A stretch of DNA of 41,056 nucleotides from contig CALPMC020000017.1 in NCBI GenBank assembly GCA_943324565.2, positions 1 through 41,056 of the forward strand. The letters are read 5' to 3'. The notes under the pieces were generated by a model that did no database searches, had not been told where the DNA came from, and saw nothing but the letters and a program-made list of their open reading frames with translations. Shown here piece by piece: positions 1-9,421 of this stretch. Numbering within the stretch: position 1 is the first letter of the stretch; every line of letters begins with the position of its first letter. Source of the stretch: Chitinophaga pinensis (GTDB lineage: Bacteria > Bacteroidota > Bacteroidia > Flavobacteriales_D > Crocinitomicaceae). The position numbers and the translations under genes were made by a program.

Positions 1-466
1 AATCGTTAATGTTCAATACGCAATAGAGAACTTTCGTGTAGAACAAAAAACCGATTATGAAAAATTAGTTTTCAATATTAAAACTGATGGTTCAATTCAT
101 CCTAAAGAGGCATTGAAAGAAGCAGCAAAAATTTTAATTCACCATTTTATGTTGTTTTCTGATGAAAGAATCACATTGGACAGTGAAATTAAGGCTGAGA
201 CAGAAGAATTTGATGAAACTTCTTTACACATGCGTCAATTGTTGAAAACAAAATTAGTTGACATGGATCTTTCAGTAAGAGCATTAAACTGTTTGAAAGC
301 AGCAGACGTAGAAACGTTAGGTGATCTAGTATCTTATGCAAAATCTGATTTGTTGAAATTTAGAAACTTCGGTAAAAAATCTTTAACAGAATTAGAAGAT
401 TTAGTAGATAATAAAGGATTAACTTTCGGTATGAATGTAGCGAAATATAAATTAGACAAAGATTAG
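1..466 (+). CDS. rpoA: DNA-directed RNA polymerase subunit alpha (5'-truncated by the window edge)
   Basis: The reading frame is open from base 2 and ends at TAG, giving about 154 residues of the C-terminal half. The first visible residues ([20 protein letters not shown]) belong to the end of the alpha N-terminal domain, which assembles the core enzyme. A linker follows, then the alpha C-terminal domain with its helix-hairpin-helix part ([28 protein letters not shown]), which contacts UP-element DNA and activators. rplQ starts 10 bases downstream, the usual end of the bacterial ribosomal protein operon. The internal ATG at 113 is not the gene start. Confidence 0.97.
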   Translation, partial: IVNVQYAIENFRVEQKTDYEKLVFNIKTDGSIHPKEALKEAAKILIHHFMLFSDERITLDSEIKAETEEFDETSLHMRQLLKTKLVDMDLSVRALNCLKAADVETLGDLVSYAKSDLLKFRNFGKKSLTELEDLVDNKGLTFGMNVAKYKLDKD

Positions 467-476
467 AATTTGAATC

Positions 477-1085
477 ATGAGACACGGAAATAAAGTAAAT
501 CATTTAGGGAGAAAAACTGGTCATAGAAAAGCGATGCTTTCAAATATGGCTTGCTCACTAATCGAACATAAAAGAATAACAACAACTCTTGCTAAAGCTA
601 AAGTTTTACGTGGTTTTGTTGAACCAATTTTAACGAAATCAAAAACTGATTCTACGCACTCAAGAAGAACTGTTTTCTCTTATTTACAAAACAAAGATGT
701 GGTAACTGAATTGTTTAGAGATATAGCTCCTAAAATTGCTGAAAGAAATGGTGGATACACAAGAATTATTAGAACAGGTTTTAGACTTGGTGATAATGCA
801 GAAATGTGTATGATTGAATTAGTTGATTTCAATGATATTTACACAAATGAAAAAGCAAAGAAAACAACTCGTCGTTCGAGAAGAGGTGGTTCTGCAGTAG
901 CTAAAGAAGTTGTAAATACAACCGAAGAAGTAGTATCTGATGCAGTAGTTGAAGCTTCTGAGGAAACCCCTACGGATAGCACTACAAATGATGTAGTTTC
1001 TGAAGATGAAATTCAAGATTCTGAAGATATAACAACTGAAGAATCTACTGACTCAACTGAAAACTCAGAAGAGAAAGAAAAATAG
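477..1085 (+). CDS. rplQ: 50S ribosomal protein L17 with long acidic C-terminal extension
   Basis: The first ~115 residues are typical L17: it opens [20 protein letters not shown], with further conserved stretches [16 protein letters not shown] and [21 protein letters not shown]17 is a large-subunit protein near the exit of the peptide tunnel. After a basic stretch ([11 protein letters not shown]) a tail of ~70 residues rich in Glu, Asp, Ser and Thr brings the protein to 202 residues, against ~120-130 in E. coli. Such extensions are common in Bacteroidota L17 (family knowledge), so the reading frame is not suspect. It is co-transcribed with rpoA and followed at once by a strong terminator. 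Confidence 0.97.
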   Translation: MRHGNKVNHLGRKTGHRKAMLSNMACSLIEHKRITTTLAKAKVLRGFVEPILTKSKTDSTHSRRTVFSYLQNKDVVTELFRDIAPKIAERNGGYTRIIRTGFRLGDNAEMCMIELVDFNDIYTNEKAKKTTRRSRRGGSAVAKEVVNTTEEVVSDAVVEASEETPTDSTTNDVVSEDEIQDSEDITTEESTDSTENSEEKEK

Positions 1086-1105
1086 AAATAAACATTTTGT
1101 TAATA

Positions 1106-1137
1106 AAAAGGCGGTCATTAGATCGCCTTTTTTGTTT
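1106..1137 (+). terminator. Rho-independent terminator of the rpoA-rplQ operon
   Basis: An 11-bp stem (AAAAGGCGGTC paired with GATCGCCTTTT, one G-U pair) closes an ATTA loop and is followed by a T-rich tail. It lies 21 bases after the rplQ stop and closes the ribosomal operon before carA. Confidence 0.9.
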
Positions 1138-1166
1138 TATTCTAGCAACTTATAGAATGAAGTTTC

Positions 1167-1174
1167 TATTTTTG
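1167..1174 (+). promoter_or_regulatory. Bacteroidota -7 box (TATTTTTG) for carA-eno
   Basis: TATTTTTG fits the TAnnTTTG consensus of the Bacteroidota primary sigma factor. It ends 13 bases before the carA ATG, and no convincing -33 TTG is visible. It lies just after the rplQ terminator, so a fresh start of transcription here is expected. Confidence 0.55.
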
Positions 1175-1187
1175 TGCAAAATTCTAA

Positions 1188-2294
1188 ATGGACACAAATC
1201 AAGTTGCAGTTTTACTTTTAGAAGACGGAACTGTTTTTCAAGGTAAAGCAATTGGAAAAATTGGAACCACTGGAGGTGAAATCGCTTTCAATACTGGTAT
1301 GACAGGTTACCAAGAAGTTTTTACTGACCCTTCTTACCTGGGTCAGATATTGATTATGAATACTTCTCATATTGGAAATTATGGTGTTCATGAGGAAGAA
1401 ATAGAATCTGATTCGATAAAAATTGCTGGTTTAGTTACTAAAAAGTTTTCTAATGGTTATTCAAGAGCTTCAGCTTCTGGTTCATTACAGAATTTAATGG
1501 AGAAAAATGAAACGGTTGGTATTTCTGATATTGATACTCGTGCTTTAGTTAGACACATTAGAAACAAAGGTGCAATGAATGCTATAATTTCTTCTGAAAT
1601 TTTAGATATTGATTCTTTAAAGAAAAAACTCGAAGTAATTCCATCAATGAAAGGTTTGGAATTATCTTCCCGTGTTTCAACTACAATAGCTTATGAAGTT
1701 CAACCCGAATCTACTGTATATAAAGTTGCATTGATTGATTTTGGTGTGAAAAAGAATATTGTTAGATGTTTAACTGATCGTAATTGTCATGTGAAAGTTT
1801 TTCCAATGAATAGTTCTATTTCAGAATTGAATGAATTTAATCCTGATGGCTTTATGTTATCTAATGGACCTGGAGATCCTTCTGCTATGCCACAATCGGT
1901 AGAACTTGTTCAGCAAATTATCAATACAAGTAAACCAGTTTTTGGAATTTGTTTAGGTCATCAAATTTTAGGATTAAGTCAAGGTCTTTCAACTGAAAAA
2001 ATGTTCAATGGTCATAGGGGGATCAATCACCCTATAAAGAATTTAAAAACAGGAAAAGGCGAAATTACTTCTCAAAACCACGGTTTTGTTATTTCAAAAG
2101 AAAGTATTGAAAATCAATCAAATGTTGAAGTAACACATATCCATTTAAACGATGGGACGATTGCTGGTATCGAAATTAAAGATAAACCCGTTTTTTCAGT
2201 TCAATATCACCCAGAAGCTTCGGCTGGACCTCACGACTCTCGTTATTTATTCGATCAGTTTGTGAATAATATGCATCAATCAAAAAATCAATAA
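1188..2294 (+). CDS. carA: Carbamoyl-phosphate synthase small (glutaminase) subunit
   Basis: This subunit hydrolyses glutamine and passes ammonia to CarB for carbamoyl phosphate, used in pyrimidine and arginine synthesis. The N-terminal CarA domain (about 1-150) has LEDGTVFQGKAIG and the TGMTGYQEVFTDPSY motif. The class I glutamine amidotransferase domain (about 178-362) has the nucleophile Cys255 in FGICLGHQ and the His341-Glu343 pair in QYHPEAS. The length of 368 residues is normal. carB is not beside it; eno begins three bases after the stop, so the two are transcribed together. The start follows from the conserved N-terminus and the promoter just upstream. Confidence 0.97.
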   Translation: MDTNQVAVLLLEDGTVFQGKAIGKIGTTGGEIAFNTGMTGYQEVFTDPSYLGQILIMNTSHIGNYGVHEEEIESDSIKIAGLVTKKFSNGYSRASASGSLQNLMEKNETVGISDIDTRALVRHIRNKGAMNAIISSEILDIDSLKKKLEVIPSMKGLELSSRVSTTIAYEVQPESTVYKVALIDFGVKKNIVRCLTDRNCHVKVFPMNSSISELNEFNPDGFMLSNGPGDPSAMPQSVELVQQIINTSKPVFGICLGHQILGLSQGLSTEKMFNGHRGINHPIKNLKTGKGEITSQNHGFVISKESIENQSNVEVTHIHLNDGTIAGIEIKDKPVFSVQYHPEASAGPHDSRYLFDQFVNNMHQSKNQ

Positions 2295-3584
<1,290 letters not shown>

Positions 3585-3609
3585 GAAATTTATTTTTCTA
3601 AATATTCAT

Positions 3610-3640
3610 AAGGCTATTCGAAAGGGTAGCCTTATTTTTG
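3610..3640 (+). terminator. Terminator of carA-eno, overlapping the next promoter
   Basis: AAGGCTA pairs with TAGCCTT, extended inward by two T-G pairs and a C-G pair closing a GAAA loop. The T-rich tail (TTATTTTTG) contains the -7 box of the next gene. Confidence 0.8.
3633..3640 (+). promoter_or_regulatory. -7 box (TATTTTTG) of the Nudix gene, four bases before ATG
   Basis: TATTTTTG matches TAnnTTTG and is followed by TTAA and then ATG at 3645. With a transcription start ~4-6 bases after the box, the mRNA would begin at or next to the start codon. The box is also the T-tract of the eno terminator. Confidence 0.6.
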
Positions 3641-3644
3641 TTAA

Positions 3645-4079
3645 ATGAAATACTTCAACCTCCGAGTCTATGGACTCATAATCAATGAAAAGCGAGAAAT
3701 TCTACTTTCGGATGAATGTCGTTTTGGACATTTTTTCACAAAGTTTCCTGGTGGTGGAGTTGAAAAAGGGGAGGGGGTAATAGATGCTTTACATCGAGAG
3801 TTTCGAGAAGAACTGAATCTCGAAATTGAGCAAGCAACACCCTTTTACTATAATGATTTTTACCAAGAATCCGCTTTTCGGAAAGAAGACCAAATTGTTT
3901 CTTTTTATTATTTGGTGAAATGTGATAACTCAAAAATTATGGTAGAGAATTACGAAATTCCATTTCAAGAAGAAACAGAAAAACAGCGTTGGATTTCAAT
4001 TAAGAATTTATCGACAAAAGATTTGACTTTCCCAATTGATAAAGTTGTAGTTGACAGGATCAAAACTTTCATTCATTAA
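3645..4079 (+). CDS. Nudix hydrolase (MutT-like)
   Basis: This 144-residue single-domain protein should hydrolyse a nucleoside diphosphate linked to another group X; the substrate cannot be told from sequence. The Nudix box runs from GGGVEKGE through REFREELNL and matches G-x5-E-x7-REUxEExGU, except that the late Gly is Asn; the metal-binding Glu residues are kept. It opens MKYFNLRVYGLIINEKREIL, a normal Nudix strand. It is a single-gene unit between the eno terminator and a bidirectional terminator shared with the convergent oxoamine synthase gene. Confidence 0.9.
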   Translation: MKYFNLRVYGLIINEKREILLSDECRFGHFFTKFPGGGVEKGEGVIDALHREFREELNLEIEQATPFYYNDFYQESAFRKEDQIVSFYYLVKCDNSKIMVENYEIPFQEETEKQRWISIKNLSTKDLTFPIDKVVVDRIKTFIH

Positions 4080-4092
4080 AAAGGTCACAAAA

Positions 4093-4118
4093 AAAGAGGT
4101 TTAGTAACAAACCTCTTT
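4093..4118. terminator. Bidirectional terminator between convergent genes
   Basis: A perfect 10-bp stem (AAAGAGGTTT with AAACCTCTTT) closes a 6-base loop. A T-rich stretch lies on the 3' side on the plus strand, and an A-run on the other side gives a U-tract for minus-strand transcripts. It serves both the Nudix gene and the minus-strand gene ending at 4139. Confidence 0.85.
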
Positions 4119-4138
4119 CTTAATTTATTTTTTAATGA

Positions 4139-5383
4139 CTAGGTCGCTGCTATTTTATCTGACATATATTCACCTGCTTTCAATTTCCCTACAATTTTAG
4201 AGAAGCAATCAATTGTATATTCTACATCTTCAAGCGTATGTACAGCAGTTGGGATAATTCTTAAAATAATCATTCCTTTTGGGACAACTGGATAAACAAC
4301 CATCGAACAGAAAACATTGTAATTCTCTCTTAAATCGTAAATCAAATTTGTAGATTCAGGAATTGAACCATTTAAATAAACAGGAGTCACACAAGAATCA
4401 GTTACACCAATTTCAAATCCTGCATTTTTCAATCCAGACTGAAGAGCATTGGTAATTTTCCAAAGATTTTCTTTTAATTCAGGATGATTGCGCATCAATT
4501 CTAAACGCTTCAAAGCTCCTTTCACTAAAGGAAGAGGCAAGGCCTTAGCGAAAATTTGAGAACGCATATTGTAACGTAAATATTCCACAACTTGCTCATC
4601 ACTTGAAATAAATCCGCCAATTAAAGCAAAAGACTTCGCAAATGTTCCAAAGTAAATGTCAATTTGGTCTTGAACTCCTTGTTCTTGTCCAGCTCCTCCA
4701 CCTTTTGCACCTAAAGTCCCAATTCCATGAGCGTCGTCAACAAGTAATCGGAAATTGTATTTTTTCTTTAATTCAACAATTTCTTTAAGTTTTCCTTGAT
4801 CGCCACGCATTCCGAAAACTCCTTCTGTGATAACTAAAATTGCACCACCTGTTTCTTCGGCTAGCTTGGTCGCACGTTGCAATTGTTTGTCGCAATCTTC
4901 AACATCATTATGTTTGAAAACGAATCTTTTACCCATGTGCAAACGAACACCATCAATAATACAAGCGTGAGATTCTGCATCATAAACAATTACATCATGA
5001 CGATCAACTAAACAATCGATAGCTGAAAGAATTGCTTGATAACCGAAATTACATAGAATAGTATCTTCTTTCTCTACAAATGCAGATAATTCTGCTTCTA
5101 ATTGTTCGTGATAATTGGAATTTCCACTCATCATTCGAGCACCCATTGGAGCAGCAAAACCAAATTCAGCAGCAGCTTCTGTATCCGCTTTTCGAACATC
5201 AGGGTGATTAGCTAATCCTAAATAATTATTCAAAGACCAATTTAATTTCTTTTTTCCTCTGAAAAACATGTGAGGTCCTATATCTCCTTCCAATTTTGGA
5301 AATGTGAAATAACCATGTGATTCTTTTGCGTGTTGACCAATAGGTCCTCTGTTCGCTTTGATTTTTTCGAAAATATCTGCCAT
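4139..5383 (-). CDS. Alpha-oxoamine synthase family PLP enzyme (serine palmitoyltransferase / cysteate acyltransferase type)
   Basis: The family condenses an amino acid with an acyl-CoA, with loss of CO2. The 414-residue protein has the fold-type I signature: LNWSLNNYLGLANHP, the PMGARMMSGNSNYHEQLE stretch, FGYQAILSAI, the cofactor Asp in LLVDDAHGIGTLG and the PLP lysine Lys250 in FGTFAKSFALIGGF. The GPHMFFRGKKKLNWSLNN type of N-terminus is, from memory, typical of Bacteroidota enzymes that start sphingolipid (serine + palmitoyl-CoA) or sulfonolipid (cysteate + acyl-CoA) synthesis. KBL (glycine acetyltransferase) and BioF are related, so the exact substrate is not settled. It is a single-gene unit with its own -7 box. 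Confidence 0.85.
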   Translation of the reverse strand: MADIFEKIKANRGPIGQHAKESHGYFTFPKLEGDIGPHMFFRGKKKLNWSLNNYLGLANHPDVRKADTEAAAEFGFAAPMGARMMSGNSNYHEQLEAELSAFVEKEDTILCNFGYQAILSAIDCLVDRHDVIVYDAESHACIIDGVRLHMGKRFVFKHNDVEDCDKQLQRATKLAEETGGAILVITEGVFGMRGDQGKLKEIVELKKKYNFRLLVDDAHGIGTLGAKGGGAGQEQGVQDQIDIYFGTFAKSFALIGGFISSDEQVVEYLRYNMRSQIFAKALPLPLVKGALKRLELMRNHPELKENLWKITNALQSGLKNAGFEIGVTDSCVTPVYLNGSIPESTNLIYDLRENYNVFCSMVVYPVVPKGMIILRIIPTAVHTLEDVEYTIDCFSKIVGKLKAGEYMSDKIAAT

Positions 5384-5405
5384 ACTGTGTAAGTGAATTA
5401 TTATA

Positions 5406-5413
5406 CAAAATTA
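5406..5413 (-). promoter_or_regulatory. -7 box (TAATTTTG) of the oxoamine synthase gene
   Basis: Read on the minus strand, TAATTTTG matches TAnnTTTG and ends 22 bases before the ATG, leaving a short leader. It is divergent from the MarC promoter in the same intergenic region. Confidence 0.5.
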
Positions 5414-5480
5414 AGCATATTCTAATTGTGAAATTTTCTTTATTAAATTTTTATTAACCAGTATTTGAGTATTAATATTG

Positions 5481-5488
5481 TAATTTTG
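5481..5488 (+). promoter_or_regulatory. -7 box (TAATTTTG) of the MarC-family gene
   Basis: TAATTTTG matches TAnnTTTG and lies 42 bases before the ATG at 5531. The possible TTG start at 5465 would be upstream of this promoter, so the box favours the ATG. Confidence 0.5.
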
Positions 5489-5530
5489 TTCACAGAATAC
5501 GTTGAGTTTAATTCAACGAAAACGGAATCA

Positions 5531-6145
5531 ATGCTTACTCTTTTCATTACAAGTTGCATTTCACTCTTCTCTTTGATAAATCCATTGAGTGCGATTCCTG
5601 TTTTTATATCACTAACTTCTGGATATTCACCAAGTTATTTAAGAATAACAATTCGAAAAACAGCTGTTTATATTTTTATTATATGTGTTGTTTCCTTTTT
5701 CATTGGTAATTATATCCTTGAATTTTTCGGGATTTCCATTCATGCATTAAAACTTGCTGGTGGAATAATAATTTCTCGCTCTGGCTTCCTTTTATTAAAT
5801 TCACAACACAAAAATGATATTCAAGGTGAAGTAAAAAAAGAATCAATGATTAAAGAAGATATTTCTTTTAGCCCCTTAGCTATGCCACTTTTAGCGGGAC
5901 CAGGTTCTATTTCTTTGTTAATAAATTTATCTTTAAGTACTGATTCATTTTCTGAAAAATCCATTGTTGTACTTTCTATTTTAGCAGTTAGTTTACTTAT
6001 TTTCTTTATGTTTTATGTAGCCCCAAAGATTTTAAAATATCTAGGACAAACGGGTATCCGTTCATTCTCAAAAATTATGGGTTTTATTGTTCTATCTCTT
6101 GGTATTCAAATGGTGGTTGATAGCTTAAATATTCTTCTAAAATAG
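5531..6145 (+). CDS. MarC family integral membrane protein
   Basis: A 204-residue protein with about six membrane segments. The N-terminal helix carries the family's LFSLINPLSAIPVFISLT motif (compare NPxGxxPxF), and SPLAMPLLAGPGSISLLINL matches the second conserved half-motif (A.P.LAGPG). The family's function is unresolved; its early link to multiple antibiotic resistance in E. coli was later withdrawn, and some homologues sit near transport genes. The frame is open back to a TTG at 5465, but the extra 22 residues lack family character and overlap the promoter, so 5531 is chosen. It stands alone and is divergent from the oxoamine synthase gene. Confidence 0.85.
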   Translation: MLTLFITSCISLFSLINPLSAIPVFISLTSGYSPSYLRITIRKTAVYIFIICVVSFFIGNYILEFFGISIHALKLAGGIIISRSGFLLLNSQHKNDIQGEVKKESMIKEDISFSPLAMPLLAGPGSISLLINLSLSTDSFSEKSIVVLSILAVSLLIFFMFYVAPKILKYLGQTGIRSFSKIMGFIVLSLGIQMVVDSLNILLK

Positions 6146-6289
6146 GTTTAAGTAACTTACATTGTTGTTCATTAAGTATATTAAAAATAGAAGTTTAATT
6201 TGTCATAGAAAGGATTAAGGTTTATCACTTTGTTAAAATAGAACAACAAAAAAAAATATTTAATAAGATTCTCATTAAAAACCTTTGTG

Positions 6290-6297
6290 TATTTTTG
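6290..6297 (+). promoter_or_regulatory. -7 box (TATTTTTG) upstream of a small membrane ORF
   Basis: TATTTTTG is a full match to TAnnTTTG, 40 bases before the ATG of the 33-residue ORF at 6338. No other plus-strand gene lies between it and uvrA, which supports the small ORF as a real transcription unit. Confidence 0.5.
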
Positions 6298-6337
6298 TAA
6301 ATAGAAAAATTAAATACTACTATAAATAATTACAATT

Positions 6338-6439
6338 ATGAGCAGAGAACACAGTAAAAGAAGTACAATAGCGCTTTTGGTTGCTATTTTTTCATTGTTA
6401 ATTTCTTTCATAAACTTATTACTTTTGACTGTACCATAG
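6338..6439 (+). CDS. Putative 33-residue single-pass membrane protein
   Basis: ATG to TAG gives 33 residues: a basic, polar start (MSREHSKRST) followed by one strongly hydrophobic helix of about 22 residues (IALLVAIFSLLISFINLLLL) and a short TVP end. The positive N-terminus predicts that end in the cytoplasm. It has a full-match -7 box 40 bases upstream, an A/T-rich leader as in neighbouring genes, and lies in an otherwise empty gap, ending five bases before the convergent uvrA stop. I do not recognise a family. A spurious ORF is possible, but the charge pattern and promoter argue for a real small membrane protein. Confidence 0.5.
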   Translation: MSREHSKRSTIALLVAIFSLLISFINLLLLTVP

Positions 6440-6443
6440 TAGA

Positions 6444-9200
6444 TTAGTTTTTCAGTTTTTCTTGCAAAAACATTCCTGTTGTATTATATTTTTCTTCTGT
6501 TAATTTCTCAGGTGTACCTTCAAATTGAATGTGTCCACCATTTTCTCCACCAACTGGACCAATATCAATAATATAGTCAGCACATTTAATAACTTCGGTG
6601 TTGTGTTCAATAACAACTACTGAATGACCTTGGTCTATCAATGCGTTAAACGCAATCAATAATTTTTCGATATCATAAAAATGTAATCCTGTTGTGGGCT
6701 CGTCGAAAATAAATAGGGTAGAAGGAGCATTAATTCCTTTTGACAAAAATGAGGCTAACTTGATGCGTTGTGCTTCTCCACCAGACATTGTACTAGATGA
6801 TTGACCAACTTTCAAATAGCCTAAACCAACATCAACAAGTGGCTGAATTTTATCGACGATTTTAAAATCTAATTTGTCTTTTCCGTCTTTGAAAAATTGA
6901 AGTGCATCTTCCAAACTCGTTTCTAACAAATCGTAAATGGTTTTTCCACGGTATTCAACTTCCAATGTTTCTGATTTGTAACGTTTTCCTTTACAAGTAT
7001 CACAATTCAAATGAACATCTGCCATAAATTGCATTCCAACTGTAATTGTTCCTTCACCTTCGCACTTTTCACAGCGTCCACCTTCCACATTGAAACTAAA
7101 AAATCCTGGTTTGTAGCCTCTCGCTTTCGCAATTGGTTGACGCGAATAAAGTTCTCGTACATCGTCAAAAGCTTTTACATAAGTAATCGGATTACTTCGT
7201 GAAGATTTTCCAATTGGATTTTGATCTATGAATTCTACGTTTTTGATTTGTTTTAAATCTCCGCTAATTCCGTCCATTTTTCCAATTAAATCGCTACTTA
7301 AACCCAATTCTTTTCGAACAGCTGGGTATAAAATAGAACGAATCAAAGTCGATTTTCCTGAGCCTGAAACGCCAGTTACACAAACTAAACTATTCAAAGG
7401 AATGGAAACAGTTATATTTTTTAAATTGTGTTGACGAGCTCCTTCAATCGTGATTTTATTGTTTGATTTTCTTCGTTTTGTCGGTACAGTAATAAATCTT
7501 TTACCAGTTAAATATTCAGCAGTTAAACTATTGGTTGCACTTGTTAATTGTGAAAAGTCTCCTTGAAAAACAACTTCACCACCAAAAATTCCAGCTTTCG
7601 GGCCAATGTCGATAATTTCGTCAGCTGCTTTCATTACTTCTTCTTCGTGTTCGACAATAATTACCGTGTTCCCAAGCGCTTTTAAACGTTGCAAAACAGT
7701 AATCAATCGTTCGGTATCTTTCGGATGCAAACCAATGGAAGGTTCATCTAAGACATAAATGGAACCCACCAAACTACTTCCCAAAGAGGTCGCTAAATTA
7801 ATACGTTGCGATTCACCACCGGATAGGGAATTCGCTGCGCGATTCAAGGTCAAGTAACCCAAACCAACATCTTTTAAAAAGCCAAGTCGCTGTTGAATTT
7901 CTGGTAAAATACGTTTCGAAACTGTTCGGTCAAATTCATTCAATTCTAAACCGGAGAAAAACGAATGTGCGTCTTCAATGGAAAGCAAAACCACATCTTG
8001 AATTGATAATCTGTTGATTTTTACATTGGCAGCATCTCCTCGCAAACGTGTTCCGTGACATTCCGGACAAAACGTTTTACCACGATAGCGAGACAACATC
8101 ACACGGTATTGAATTTTATAAGTTTGTGTTTCTAAAAATTTAAAGAAACTAGTCAAACCTTCAAAATATTGATTTCCAGTCCAAAGAAGTTGTAATTGTT
8201 CTTTCGTTAATTCTTTTAATGGACGATGAATCGGAAAATCAAATTTCTTTGCATTAAAAGTTAAAGCTTTCAAATATTCCCCCATCGAATCGCCTTTCCA
8301 AGGTGCAATTGCTCCTTCGTAAACGCTCAAATTTCGATTTGGAAAAACAAGTTCTTCGTCAATTCCGAGTACCATTCCGTAACCTTCACAAGTTTTACAA
8401 GCGCCAAAAGGATTGTTGAAAGCAAAGAAATGGACATTGGGTTCTTGAAATTCAATGCCGTCCAACTCAAAACGATTGTTAAACCATTCGATATTGTTTT
8501 CGTGAAGAATTCCACAATTTCCTTTCCCTTCTGTGAAAGCGATAGAAACAGAATCCGTTGTACGTGAAAAATTATCCTCGTCTAAGAAATTGGTGCTAAT
8601 TCTATCCACCACTAAATACAATTCCTTAGAGTGGTTCAATTCCTTCAGATCTTCAATTAAATAGAATTGCTCGTCGTAATAAACACGTGTAAAACCTTGC
8701 TTGTAAATGACATCCAGTTTTTTCAAGTCACAATCAATTGGACAAAGCACAGCGATTTTACTATTTTCAGGTAAAGCTTTCAGATAATTGATAACGTCGG
8801 TGGTCGTGTGTTTTTTAACTTCCCCACCGCTTTTAGGTGAATAGGTTTTACCGATTCGAGCGAATAATAATTTTAAGTAATCGTAAATTTCAGTGATAGT
8901 ACCGACCGTAGAGCGCGGATTATTAGTAATTACTTTTTGTTGAATAGCTATTGATGGCGCAATTCCTTTGATGTAATCTGCTTCTGGTTTATTCAATTTT
9001 CCTAAAAACTGTCGCGCATAAGAAGACATACTTTCAATAAAGCGTCGTTGTCCTTCAGCATAAACGGTATCAAAAGCCAAACTCGATTTTCCAGAACCGG
9101 AAACACCTGTTATTACCACTAGTTTTCCGTGTGGAATATTAACACTCAGGTTCTTTAAATTATGGACACGAGCCCGCTTGATTTCTATAAAATTATTCAT
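6444..9200 (-). CDS. uvrA: Excinuclease ABC subunit A
   Basis: This is the DNA damage-recognition ATPase of nucleotide excision repair, working with UvrB and UvrC (neither nearby). The 918 residues hold two ABC modules: Walker [10 protein letters not shown] near residue 32 and [13 protein letters not shown] in the second half; signature motifs [12 protein letters not shown] and [12 protein letters not shown], each followed by a D-E Walker B (YVLDEPS, FIFDEPT). Zinc-finger cysteines are seen in [26 protein letters not shown] and CDTCKGKRY. Length is near the usual 940. It starts with [18 protein letters not shown] and has a -7 box ending five bases before ATG, so the mRNA may be leaderless. 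Confidence 0.97.
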   Translation of the reverse strand: MNNFIEIKRARVHNLKNLSVNIPHGKLVVITGVSGSGKSSLAFDTVYAEGQRRFIESMSSYARQFLGKLNKPEADYIKGIAPSIAIQQKVITNNPRSTVGTITEIYDYLKLLFARIGKTYSPKSGGEVKKHTTTDVINYLKALPENSKIAVLCPIDCDLKKLDVIYKQGFTRVYYDEQFYLIEDLKELNHSKELYLVVDRISTNFLDEDNFSRTTDSVSIAFTEGKGNCGILHENNIEWFNNRFELDGIEFQEPNVHFFAFNNPFGACKTCEGYGMVLGIDEELVFPNRNLSVYEGAIAPWKGDSMGEYLKALTFNAKKFDFPIHRPLKELTKEQLQLLWTGNQYFEGLTSFFKFLETQTYKIQYRVMLSRYRGKTFCPECHGTRLRGDAANVKINRLSIQDVVLLSIEDAHSFFSGLELNEFDRTVSKRILPEIQQRLGFLKDVGLGYLTLNRAANSLSGGESQRINLATSLGSSLVGSIYVLDEPSIGLHPKDTERLITVLQRLKALGNTVIIVEHEEEVMKAADEIIDIGPKAGIFGGEVVFQGDFSQLTSATNSLTAEYLTGKRFITVPTKRRKSNNKITIEGARQHNLKNITVSIPLNSLVCVTGVSGSGKSTLIRSILYPAVRKELGLSSDLIGKMDGISGDLKQIKNVEFIDQNPIGKSSRSNPITYVKAFDDVRELYSRQPIAKARGYKPGFFSFNVEGGRCEKCEGEGTITVGMQFMADVHLNCDTCKGKRYKSETLEVEYRGKTIYDLLETSLEDALQFFKDGKDKLDFKIVDKIQPLVDVGLGYLKVGQSSSTMSGGEAQRIKLASFLSKGINAPSTLFIFDEPTTGLHFYDIEKLLIAFNALIDQGHSVVVIEHNTEVIKCADYIIDIGPVGGENGGHIQFEGTPEKLTEEKYNTTGMFLQEKLKN

Positions 9201-9205
9201 CGTAA

Positions 9206-9213
9206 CAAAATTA
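9206..9213 (-). promoter_or_regulatory. -7 box (TAATTTTG) of uvrA, five bases before ATG
   Basis: On the minus strand TAATTTTG is followed by TTACG and then the uvrA ATG. This is the same tight spacing as at the Nudix, dxr, CHAT, sigma and cphB genes. No LexA-type operator was recognised. Confidence 0.6.
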
Positions 9214-9392
9214 ACAGATGATAAGGAAAGCTGTTCATAAAGCTGTAAAAAGGTTTGAAAATTGTGCTTTATTGTGTTCCATCATTTCTATTTGAATCAA
9301 TATATTAAGAAATCATCGATTTGTAATGTGTCTTTTTACTAATAAAACTGCTGTTCAATTAAAATTTATGTCCTTTCCGAAGCATAATTTTC

Positions 9393-9400
9393 TATTTTTA
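9393..9400 (+). promoter_or_regulatory. -7-like box (TATTTTTA) of the APC permease gene
   Basis: TATTTTTA differs from TAnnTTTG only in the last base. It lies 21 bases before the ATG, whose upstream bases (AATTAATAACAA) are A-rich and contain no Shine-Dalgarno site. Confidence 0.4.
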
Positions 9401-9421
9401 CTCTTCATAAATTAATAACAA

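Noticed and set aside
5465-5530. TTG start of MarC at 5465
   Set aside because: It would lie before the -7 box at 5481 and adds residues without family character; ATG 5531 begins the typical first helix.
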